DNA from: 20CM-2-65-7 sp963830455
GTDB taxonomy: Bacteria > Gemmatimonadota > Gemmatimonadetes > Gemmatimonadales > GWC2-71-9
Assembly: GCA_963830455.1 (NCBI GenBank)
Contig: CAWHMT010000003.1
Span: forward strand, 62,001-126,000
Length of the DNA stretch: 64,000 nucleotides
Direction of reading: 5' to 3'
Under the pieces are notes generated by a model. That model searched no databases, was not told where the DNA came from, and saw only the letters and a list, made by a program, of their open reading frames with translations. A program made the translations under genes and the position numbers. Of this stretch, positions 57,887-64,000 are shown one piece after another. Position 1 is the stretch's first letter; every line of letters starts with the position of its first letter.

Positions 57887-58447
57887 ATGAGCGTCGCCGC
57901 GTTGTGGCTGCCGATCCTCGTCTCGTCAGTGGCGGTGTTCGTCGTAAGCTCGATCATCCATATGACGCCCCTGTGGCACAAGACCGATTATCCGCTCTAT
58001 CCCGGGCAGGACCGCGTGCTGGACGCGTTGCGTCCGATCGGCCTCCCGCCGGGCGACTACATGATGCCGCGCGCCACCAGCACGGCCGAAATGCGCTCGC
58101 CCGAGTTTCTGGAGAAGATGAAACGCGGGCCGGCGATCGTCATGACGGTGCTGCCGCCGTGGAGCGGGTCGATGACGACGAACCTTGCGCAGTGGTTCGG
58201 CTATTGTCTGGTCGTCAGCGTCTTCGCGGCCTACATCACGGGAGCGGCGTTGCCTGCAGGAACGGCCACCTTTAGCGCCATCTGCCGCTTCGCCGGGACG
58301 ACCGCGTTCATCGGCTATACGCTCGCGCTGTGGCAGATGTCGATCTGGTACCGGCGCGCCTGGAGCATGACGCTCAAGTCCACGTTCGACGGCCTCATCT
58401 TCGCCGCCGTCACGTGCGCGGTATTTGGGTGGCTGTGGCCGCAGTGA
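57887..58447 (+). CDS. Membrane protein of unknown function (186 aa)
   Basis: Three to four transmembrane helices (WLPILVSSVAVFVVSSIIHMTPL; FGYCLVVSVFAAYITGAAL; AICRFAGTTAFIGYTLALWQM; DGLIFAAVTCAVFGWLW) and a soluble loop with ALRPIGLPPGDYMMPRA and EKMKRGPAIVMTVLPPW. The residues HMTPLWHKTDY after the first helix could bind a metal. GGAGG four bases upstream of ATG. Family not recognised; it shares one base with the deacetylase gene downstream. Confidence 0.75.
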   Translation: MSVAALWLPILVSSVAVFVVSSIIHMTPLWHKTDYPLYPGQDRVLDALRPIGLPPGDYMMPRATSTAEMRSPEFLEKMKRGPAIVMTVLPPWSGSMTTNLAQWFGYCLVVSVFAAYITGAALPAGTATFSAICRFAGTTAFIGYTLALWQMSIWYRRAWSMTLKSTFDGLIFAAVTCAVFGWLWPQ

Positions 58448-59256
58448 TGTATCCGCCTGTCCTCTGCTATCACCGCATCGGCGGCCCGCTCGAGCTGGGG
58501 GTGACGCGGGTGGGCCGCTCGGTGTTCGTCCGGCAGATGACGGCTCTCGCGAAGGCGGGTTGGCGCACTCTGACGCTGGCTGACTTTGCCACACGCACGA
58601 CGTACGACGCACGACGCACGTTCTTCATGACTTTCGACGACGGCTACGCTTCGCTCGCCGAGCACGCCTATCCGCTCCTCGCCGACTTGGGCTTCACGGC
58701 CACGACGTTTCTGATCACCGACTATGTCGGCCGGACCAACACCTGGGATGTTCGGTACACGTGGGATCGTTTGCCGCACCTCGGCTGGGAGCAGATCGAG
58801 CACTGGCGCGCGCGCGGCTTCGATTTCGGTTCCCACGGGGCGACGCACCGGCGACTGACGTGGCTCGCTGACGACGCCGTGCAGTCAGACCTCGGCCGCT
58901 CGCGGGAGGTGCTGCGCGCCAGGCTTGGCGCCGAGGCTGGGCGCGCGATCGCGTATCCATTCGGCGCGGTGGATTCCCGCATCGTGCAGCATGCCGCCGC
59001 GGCTGGGTATGAGTCTGGCTTTGGCGGTGTCAAGGCGACTGGCGAGCCGCTCAACCTGGCTCGGGTCCCAGTCTATCTGTGGGATCTCTGGGGTGTCCCG
59101 CTAGGATTGCGGGATGATCGCATCGGTGTGCTTGGAAGAATGGTCGCGCATGCGGCCAATCGGTGTGCCGTGGGGACTTCCGTGATGCAGGGACTTGGGC
59201 TTGGGACTCGGGACTGGGAACGACCCGAGGCCCTAGGCCCGAACCCTAGTCCCTAG
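58447..59256 (+). CDS. Polysaccharide deacetylase (NodB-like)
   Basis: 269 residues, starting at the TGATG overlap with the membrane protein. NodB motifs: PVLCYHRIG, FMTFDDGYASLAEHAYPLLADLGFTATTFLI (Asp-Asp metal/catalytic site), FDFGSHGATHRRLTWL (His-x3-His), and AIAYPFGAVDSRIV. Removes N-acetyl groups from peptidoglycan or exopolysaccharide. Two repeats are built in: family F encodes RTTYDARRT just before the catalytic strand, and family A encodes the end (GTRDWERPEALGPNPSP). It ends overlapping the convergent reductase gene. Confidence 0.9.
   Translation: MYPPVLCYHRIGGPLELGVTRVGRSVFVRQMTALAKAGWRTLTLADFATRTTYDARRTFFMTFDDGYASLAEHAYPLLADLGFTATTFLITDYVGRTNTWDVRYTWDRLPHLGWEQIEHWRARGFDFGSHGATHRRLTWLADDAVQSDLGRSREVLRARLGAEAGRAIAYPFGAVDSRIVQHAAAAGYESGFGGVKATGEPLNLARVPVYLWDLWGVPLGLRDDRIGVLGRMVAHAANRCAVGTSVMQGLGLGTRDWERPEALGPNPSP
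58593..58620 (+). repeat. Word-like repeat family F inside the deacetylase gene
   Basis: ACGCACGACGTACGACGCACGACGCACG encodes TRTTYDARRT between a conserved helix and the catalytic FMTFDDG strand; relatives at 10769-10795 and 40006-40036. Confidence 0.65.
59190..59256. repeat. Word-like repeat family A (GGGACTTGGG / CCCTAGTCCCTAG)
   Basis: Repeated GGGACT(C/T)GGG words followed by their complement (CCCGAACCCTAGTCCCTAG) form an imperfect inverted repeat, which provides the deacetylase C-terminus and stop. Compare 60450-60480 and 6498-6531. Confidence 0.65.
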
Positions 59257-60446
59257 ACAAAGAACCGCGCCGCTACCGGAATCAGTTGCGGATGTCTAAT
59301 CAACGCGTGCGCGAAGATCCGGCCGATTGACCGCTTTTCCTGCGGAATCTTGTTCACCGTGCGCGCCAACGAATTCAGAAATGTGTCGTCCATGTGTTCG
59401 AGCGCCTGCTTGATGCGGTAGTACTTGAGGTGATCCTCGCCCAGTAGCTCCATCCAGGCCCGGTGGTAGGCCGACAGGCGCCGCTCGCTCGTGTCGCCCT
59501 CGCGAATCGCGGCCGCGGCGGTGCAGCCGGCGAGCCGGCCCGCCTTCATGGCGTTGATGATGCCACCCCCCGACAGCGGATTGATCATGTGGGCCGCGTC
59601 GCCCGCGACCATGACGCCGCCGGTATACGTCTTCTTGATCGTGGTGTGCACGATGACGCCGCCGACGGTGAACCCGGTCCGCGCGCCGTTGGCAAATCGC
59701 CGGGCGATCCACGCGTCGAGGTATTGGCGCGCGTTGCGGCCGTCGGTCTTGAGCGCGACGAGGCCCAGGCCCACATTCGCGACCCCCACCGCCTTGGGGA
59801 AGACCCAGGCATAGCCGCCCGGCGCGATGGCGTCGCCAAACTGGAGATAGATCGCGTCGGGATCGAAGTCGATTCCTTGCAGCACGTACTGCGCGCACGA
59901 TTCCATGTCGCGCGCGGGCACGCGCGTATCGAGCCCCGCCCAGCGGCCGACCATGGTCTCGACGCCATCGGCGCCGATCACGATCCGGGCGCGATACGTC
60001 TCCACACGGTTGCGGTCCTTGACCTGCACGTGCCAGCGTGCATCGCTCCCCCCCCCGCCCCCCCCGTTGCGGGTCATCGCCGTGGCCTCGGCGCCCACGC
60101 GGACCTCAGCCCCCTCGCGGGCGGCCTCCGCCGCCAAATGGGCGTCGAAGCGTGTACGGTCCAGCACCCAGCCGACGTCACGCTCGGCGACGAGGACTTC
60201 GGTGTCGTCCGGCGCCTGGAAAATGACGCGGGTGATCCGGCGCGCGGCCCAATCGGCGCCGTCGGGATGGGCGAATTCGCGGAGCCCCGCGTCGCCCACG
60301 CCTTCGGCGCACCGGACCGGCGACCCGACCGCGCGGTCGCGCTCCAACAACACCACGTCCAGCTCGGGGGCGGCCCGCTTGGCTTCCCACGCCGCCACGG
60401 CTCCGGCCGGTCCCGCGCCCACGACCAGGACGTCGACGTCAGGCAT
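59253..60446 (-). CDS. Geranylgeranyl-reductase-family FAD oxidoreductase
   Basis: 397 residues. FAD-binding GxGxxG at G10-G12-G15 (VLVVGAGPAGAVAAWEAKR), ERDRAVGSPVRCAEGVGD, RFDAHLAAEAAREGAEVR, VIGADGVETMVGRWAG, and the second FAD motif GVMVAGDAAHMINPLSGGGIINAMKAGRLAG with the family's C-terminal helices (EDHLKYYRIKQALEHM). Members reduce double bonds in isoprenoid chains. A run of six glycines (NGGGGGG) is encoded by a C9-G-C8 homopolymer at 60048-60065. A ferredoxin gene overlaps its start, a likely electron donor. Confidence 0.9.
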   Translation of the reverse strand: MPDVDVLVVGAGPAGAVAAWEAKRAAPELDVVLLERDRAVGSPVRCAEGVGDAGLREFAHPDGADWAARRITRVIFQAPDDTEVLVAERDVGWVLDRTRFDAHLAAEAAREGAEVRVGAEATAMTRNGGGGGGSDARWHVQVKDRNRVETYRARIVIGADGVETMVGRWAGLDTRVPARDMESCAQYVLQGIDFDPDAIYLQFGDAIAPGGYAWVFPKAVGVANVGLGLVALKTDGRNARQYLDAWIARRFANGARTGFTVGGVIVHTTIKKTYTGGVMVAGDAAHMINPLSGGGIINAMKAGRLAGCTAAAAIREGDTSERRLSAYHRAWMELLGEDHLKYYRIKQALEHMDDTFLNSLARTVNKIPQEKRSIGRIFAHALIRHPQLIPVAARFFV

Positions 60447-60675
60447 GTGCTAGGGACTCGGGGTGGGGACTGGGGACTAGAGGAGCCATTGCCAGCGCGC
60501 CGACGGGGCAGGGAGCGATGCACTTCTCACATCCGGTGCATGTCGCATCGTCCACGGTGAGAATGTTCAGTTCGAGATGGATCGCTTCTGGGGGGCAGAG
60601 CGGCAGACAGAGGCCACATCGGTCGCACACCGCGAGGTCTACGACGGCAATTGTGTCGGGGGTCACGCGACGCAT
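60439..60675 (-). CDS. 4Fe-4S dicluster ferredoxin
   Basis: 78 residues, two CxxCxxCxxxCP motifs (C17, C20, C23, C27; C46, C49, C52, C56) for two [4Fe-4S] clusters. The 3' end overlaps the reductase start by eight bases, so the two are co-translated and the ferredoxin probably passes electrons to it. The last residues (LVPSPHPESLAHA) come from repeat family A. Confidence 0.9.
   Translation of the reverse strand: MRRVTPDTIAVVDLAVCDRCGLCLPLCPPEAIHLELNILTVDDATCTGCEKCIAPCPVGALAMAPLVPSPHPESLAHA
60450..60480. repeat. Word-like repeat family A, copy in the ferredoxin 3' end
   Basis: CTAGGGACTCGGGGTGGGGACTGGGGACTAG: GGGACT occurs three times and CTAG flanks both ends. It shares its words with 59190-59256. 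Confidence 0.65.
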
Positions 60676-60822
60676 GGCCGAAAGCCTAGCGGCACCGAAA
60701 CGGGCTTGTCAAGCTTCATCCTTGCTTGAGGTTACGCATTTCATTACCTTGTGCGCGTTCGCATCAACCCGCCTCACTCTTTTACCGACGATCACGTGCC
60801 GCCACGCTGGCTGAATTTCAAA

Positions 60823-61839
60823 ATGGGTGCCTGGAGCCCGGCGAACGAAATCGCCGTTGATCTTGGTACCGCCAATACACTCGTCTACGTGCGCGGCGAG
60901 GGGATCGTGTTGAACGAGCCCTCCGTCGTCGCGATCGAAAAAGCTACCGGCAAAGTCAAAGGCATCGGTCTCGAAGCCAAGCGCATGCTCGGGCGCACGC
61001 CCGACGGCGTGCTCGCGGTTCGTCCATTGAAGGACGGCGTCATCGCCGACTTCGACGTGACCGAGAAGATGCTGCGCTTTTTCCTCAAGACCATCATCGA
61101 TCGCCATCTGTTTCGCGTCAGACCCAAGGTCATCGTCTGCGTGCCCAGCGGTATCACCGAAGTCGAAAAGCGCGCAGTGCGCGACTCGGCGCAATCGGCG
61201 GGCGCCAAGGAAGTCTACATGGTCGCCGAGCCGATGGCTGCGGCGATCGGCGTCGGGCTCCCGGTGGAGACGCCGACGGGGAACATGGTGATCGACATCG
61301 GCGGGGGCACAACCGAGATCGCGGTGATCGCGCTCTCCGGCATCGTCTCCGATACGTCGATTCGCACGGGCGGTGACGAGCTGGATCAGGCCATCGTGCA
61401 GTTCATGCGCAAGAACTACAACCTGCTGATCGGCGAGCCCACGGCGGAGCAGATCAAGATCCAGATCGGATCCGCGGCGCCGATCGGGGAAGAGCGCGAG
61501 ATGGAAGTGAAAGGCCGCGACCTCGTCTCTGGGATTCCCAAGATCGTGCGGGTGCACTCGAGCGAGATTCGCGAGGCGGTGCAGGAGCCGATTCAGCAGA
61601 TCGTGGATGCGGTGCGGCGCGCCCTGGAGATTACGCCGCCCGAGCTGGCCTCCGACATCGTGGACCGCGGCATCGTCATGACCGGCGGTGGCGCGCTGAT
61701 TCGCGGACTGGATTTGCTGCTCCAGCAGGAGACCGGCCTGCCGATTCACCTGGACGAGGACCCCATGACGTGTGTGGTGCGTGGGGCGGGGCGGATCCTC
61801 GACTCGCCCGAGAAATACCGCAACGTTCTGACCACCTAG
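60823..61839 (+). CDS. mreB: Rod-shape-determining actin MreB
   Basis: Filament-forming ATPase that directs lateral cell-wall synthesis. Phosphate-1 loop IAVDLGTANTLVYVRGEGIVLNEPSVVA, PKVIVCVPSGITEVEKRAVRDSA, AEPMAAAIGVGLPV, phosphate-2 IDIGGGTTEIAVIAL, and the C-terminal GIVMTGGGALIRGLDLLLQQETGLPI. I chose ATG 60823; in-frame GTGs at 60751 and 60796 would add an N-terminal segment (PRWLNFK) that could be a membrane helix, so the start is open. First gene of mreBCD-mrdA. Confidence 0.95.
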   Translation: MGAWSPANEIAVDLGTANTLVYVRGEGIVLNEPSVVAIEKATGKVKGIGLEAKRMLGRTPDGVLAVRPLKDGVIADFDVTEKMLRFFLKTIIDRHLFRVRPKVIVCVPSGITEVEKRAVRDSAQSAGAKEVYMVAEPMAAAIGVGLPVETPTGNMVIDIGGGTTEIAVIALSGIVSDTSIRTGGDELDQAIVQFMRKNYNLLIGEPTAEQIKIQIGSAAPIGEEREMEVKGRDLVSGIPKIVRVHSSEIREAVQEPIQQIVDAVRRALEITPPELASDIVDRGIVMTGGGALIRGLDLLLQQETGLPIHLDEDPMTCVVRGAGRILDSPEKYRNVLTT

Positions 61840-61843
61840 CCGC

Positions 61844-62722
61844 ATGGCGATCGGCACAGATCGCTACGCTTCGCGCGCGGACACGCTGCTCTTCATCGCC
61901 TGCGTGGGGCTGTCGATTGCGGCGCTGAGCTTGCCGCCGCAGTGGCGGGACCAGCTCGCGCAGGGGCTGCAACAGAGTGTGCTGGCTCCCTTCATCTTTT
62001 TGCAGCGCCAGACCGAGCTGCTCGCCGCGGCGCGCACCAACTACGACAACGTCGTCGCGCAGCGCGACTCCGCCGCGCTCGCCGCGGCGTTCCTGCCCGA
62101 GCTCCGGAACGAAAACACCAGGCTGCGCGGGCTGCTCGGACTGAGCGCGCGCCTGGGCGCCGGCTACGTCTCCGCCGAGATCCTGCACCAGCCCGAACCC
62201 ACCAATCCGCTCAGCTTCGTCGTCTCGGCAGGCCGGCACGAAGGCGTGCGGCCGTTGTCGGCCGTGGTCAGTCCGGAGGGGCTGGTCGGACTGGTGTCGT
62301 TCGTGGGAGAACACTCGAGCGTCGTCCTGAGCTGGGCGCATCCCGAGTTCCGCGCGAGCGCGATCGCGCAGGATGGGAGCGTCGTCGGCATCGCCGCCCC
62401 GCATGGCGCCGAGGGGCCCAATGTGTGGCTGCTCGAGCTGCAGGGCGTGCTGTACCGGCAGCAGGTCCTCCCGGGGACGGTCGTCGTGACGTCCGGTCTG
62501 GGAGGCGTCTTCCCGCGTGGCATTCCCATCGGCGTGGTGGTAGGACCCGCCGGCGAGGAGAAGGGGTGGGGCCGGACGTATCTGGTGCGTCCCGCCGTGC
62601 ATCCCGCGGAGCTGTCACACGTGATGATCCTGACGAGCACGCGTCCCGCGGGGGCCGATCTCCGCAACGCATTCACCACCCCGCCGGACAGCGCCGGAAC
62701 GGACCAGGTGCCGCGGGAATGA
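61844..62722 (+). CDS. mreC: Rod-shape-determining protein MreC
   Basis: 292 residues, bitopic: transmembrane helix about 14-30 (LLFIACVGLSIAALSLP), coiled coil (LAAARTNYDNVVAQRDSAALAAAFLPELRNENTRLRGLLGL), then the two beta-barrel half-domains (VVSAGRHEGVRPLSAVVSPEGLVGLVSFVGEHSSVV; VVTSGLGGVFPRGIPIGVV). Scaffolds the elongasome in the periplasm. ATGA overlap with mreD. Confidence 0.94.
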   Translation: MAIGTDRYASRADTLLFIACVGLSIAALSLPPQWRDQLAQGLQQSVLAPFIFLQRQTELLAAARTNYDNVVAQRDSAALAAAFLPELRNENTRLRGLLGLSARLGAGYVSAEILHQPEPTNPLSFVVSAGRHEGVRPLSAVVSPEGLVGLVSFVGEHSSVVLSWAHPEFRASAIAQDGSVVGIAAPHGAEGPNVWLLELQGVLYRQQVLPGTVVVTSGLGGVFPRGIPIGVVVGPAGEEKGWGRTYLVRPAVHPAELSHVMILTSTRPAGADLRNAFTTPPDSAGTDQVPRE

Positions 62723-63237
62723 GACGCACCGACCGCTATCGCTATCCGGTCATCATGACCCTGCTCGTGGTTCTGCACTTCACGGTGCGAAGCCATCTGG
62801 GCGGCGATCGCATCGCCCCGGACTTCCTGCTGCTCGCGCTGCTGATTTACACGATTCGTGCGGAGCCGGGAAAAAGCGCGGCCGCCGGCTTCGTCATCGG
62901 ATTGCTGCGGGATGCGATGACGCCGGCGAGCTTCGGCGCGGGCGCGCTGGCGCACACGCTCGTCGGGTTTTTCTCCTCGTGGGCCAAAGCGGTGTTCTTT
63001 GCCGAGCACGTCTTCGTGCGGGGATGCCTGTTCTTCGCGGGCACCTGGATCCGCAATCTGATCGTGCTGCTCGTCTCGGGAAAACTGCAAAGCTCGCAGG
63101 TCGCGTGGGAGCTGCTCGTGTGGTCACCGCTACAGGGCCTGACCACCGCACTGGTGGGGGTAGCGGTGTTGTGGTTCTTCCGGGGCTGGCTGTACCCGCG
63201 GCGTGCGGGAGCGCCCACGCTCGGCGTCTCCGCGTGA
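62719..63237 (+). CDS. mreD: Rod-shape-determining protein MreD
   Basis: 172 residues, about five transmembrane helices (YPVIMTLLVVLHFTVRSHLGGDRIAPDFLLLALLIYTIRAEPGKSAAAGFVIGLLRDAMTPASFGAGALAHTLVGFF is the usual MreD core, here given by its position 9-85). Overlaps mreC (ATGA) and mrdA (GTGA). Confidence 0.9.
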   Translation: MRRTDRYRYPVIMTLLVVLHFTVRSHLGGDRIAPDFLLLALLIYTIRAEPGKSAAAGFVIGLLRDAMTPASFGAGALAHTLVGFFSSWAKAVFFAEHVFVRGCLFFAGTWIRNLIVLLVSGKLQSSQVAWELLVWSPLQGLTTALVGVAVLWFFRGWLYPRRAGAPTLGVSA

Positions 63238-64000
63238 GCGCGTTCCATCCACACCTGCTCGACCGCCGGTTGGGCGTGGCGCGCACGGGCGTGTGGATCG
63301 TGCTGGGCATCGTGGTCCTCTCGTTCTTCCGCACGCAGATCCTCGGCCATGGCAAGTATCAACTGCAGTCGGAGACGAACCGGCTGCGGCCCATTCCGCT
63401 CCCGGCACCGCGCGGGATCATCTATGACCGCAACGGCCGGGTACTCGCGGAGAACGTCCCGGGCTACACCGTCTCGCTGCTGCCCGGACCGCAAGCAAAC
63501 CTGCGCGCCACCCTCGCGCGCATCGCCGCGATCGCGAATATCGACAGCATCGAGATCGAGCGCGTGCTGCAGCGCGCGCGCAAGGCGCCATATCAGCCCG
63601 CGCTCGTCTTGGGCGACGCGCCATTCAGTGTCGTCTCGGCGCTCGAGGAACGGCGCGTCGCGATTCCAGGGCTGCTCATTCAAGCCGAGCCGAAGCGCTC
63701 GTATCCCGATACCGCGATTGTCGCGCATCTCGTCGGATATGTGGGCGAGGTGACGGAAGGCGAGCGCGGGACGAGACGTCTCGCCCAGGTGCGGCTCGGC
63801 GGGCTGGTCGGAAAGGACGGACTGGAGCGCGAGTACGACGACACGCTGCGCGGCTCGGAAGGGGTGCGCTTCGTCGAAGTCAGCGCCCGCGGCCAGATGG
63901 TACGCGAGGCCGAAGCGGCGGCCAATCTCGCGCCGGTGCCCGGCACCGATCTGCACACCACGATCGATCTCGACCTGCAGAAATACATCGCGCAAATCTT
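63234..64000 (+). CDS. mrdA: Penicillin-binding protein 2 (elongasome transpeptidase), 3' truncated by the window
   Basis: GTG 63234 overlaps the mreD stop. The 255 visible residues hold the cytosolic N-terminus, one transmembrane helix (TGVWIVLGIVVLSFFRTQIL), and the pedestal domain with the class-B landmarks RPIPLPAPRGIIYDRNGRVLAENVPGY, AHLVGYVGEV, GLVGKDGLEREYDDTLRG and the start of TDLHTTIDLDLQKYI. The catalytic domain lies beyond the window. Confidence 0.93.
   Translation, partial: MSAFHPHLLDRRLGVARTGVWIVLGIVVLSFFRTQILGHGKYQLQSETNRLRPIPLPAPRGIIYDRNGRVLAENVPGYTVSLLPGPQANLRATLARIAAIANIDSIEIERVLQRARKAPYQPALVLGDAPFSVVSALEERRVAIPGLLIQAEPKRSYPDTAIVAHLVGYVGEVTEGERGTRRLAQVRLGGLVGKDGLEREYDDTLRGSEGVRFVEVSARGQMVREAEAAANLAPVPGTDLHTTIDLDLQKYIAQI

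Noticed and set aside
1..64000. Transposases, phage genes, toxin-antitoxin pairs, tRNA or rRNA genes
   Set aside because: I looked for transposase, integrase and tail or capsid motifs, and for tRNA cloverleaf ends, and saw none. The window reads as core chromosome with repeats.

Overview
The window is a high-GC, gene-dense, diderm bacterial chromosome segment, most likely from the phylum Gemmatimonadota. This rests on a SusC/SusD outer-membrane pair, a second large TonB-dependent receptor with a carboxypeptidase-regulatory-like N-domain, many small outer-membrane beta-barrel proteins, a DUF305 plus LVIVD-repeat lipoprotein pair, and ribosomal, shikimate, cell-envelope and mreBCD operons. The phylum call is inference from gene content; no 16S or tRNA gene was found.

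Layout. 1-6.5 kb: end of an outer-membrane protein, SusC/SusD with a strong terminator, a small secreted peptide gene, and a DUF4097 protein with six TVNG repeats. 6.5-8.6 kb (minus): histidine kinase and single-domain response regulator. 8.7-13.4 kb: tyrA-aroA-cmk-rpsA. 13.4-19.3 kb: a three-part acyl-CoA carboxylase (carboxyltransferase, biotin carboxylase, biotin carrier) interleaved with a secreted protein of unknown function and a 23S rRNA methyltransferase. 19.3-27.3 kb: rplM-rpsI, then rpsB-tsf-pyrH-frr-uppS-cdsA-dxr-rseP, joining translation factors to isoprenoid, phospholipid and envelope-stress genes. 27.3-33.4 kb: a small conserved protein, a Ser/Thr kinase, rpsO-pnp, an M16 peptidase and alanine dehydrogenase. 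33.4-45.8 kb: accessory enzymes, a gluconate-use cluster (gnd, gntK, and a GntP permease fused to a cyclase-family hydrolase), an ABC-F ATPase, a GNAT, a serine hydrolase and a beta-carbonic anhydrase. 45.8-60.7 kb: TonB receptor, LigD-type polymerase and convergent DNA ligase, DUF305/LVIVD pair, ABC exporter, outer-membrane proteins, polysaccharide deacetylase, and a geranylgeranyl-reductase/ferredoxin pair. 60.8-64 kb: mreB-mreC-mreD-mrdA, the last truncated by the window edge.

Two features stand out. First, many short 'word-like' simple repeats (about ten families, some inverted, some shared by distant loci) occupy gaps and also sit in frame inside conserved genes (aroA, cmk, dxr, an M16 peptidase, a deacetylase) or form their C-terminal tails. 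Second, aroA, dxr, rseP and a DUF922 lipoprotein carry frameshifts although the protein sequence stays conserved across the breaks. Seven breaks lie in about 470 bp of rseP, four of them explicable as one base lost from a G run, which suggests local sequencing or assembly error more than true decay.

Most genes are tightly packed with ATGA/GTGA/TGATG overlaps, implying translational coupling. Starts were often moved from the longest reading frame to a codon that overlaps the upstream stop or has a Shine-Dalgarno.
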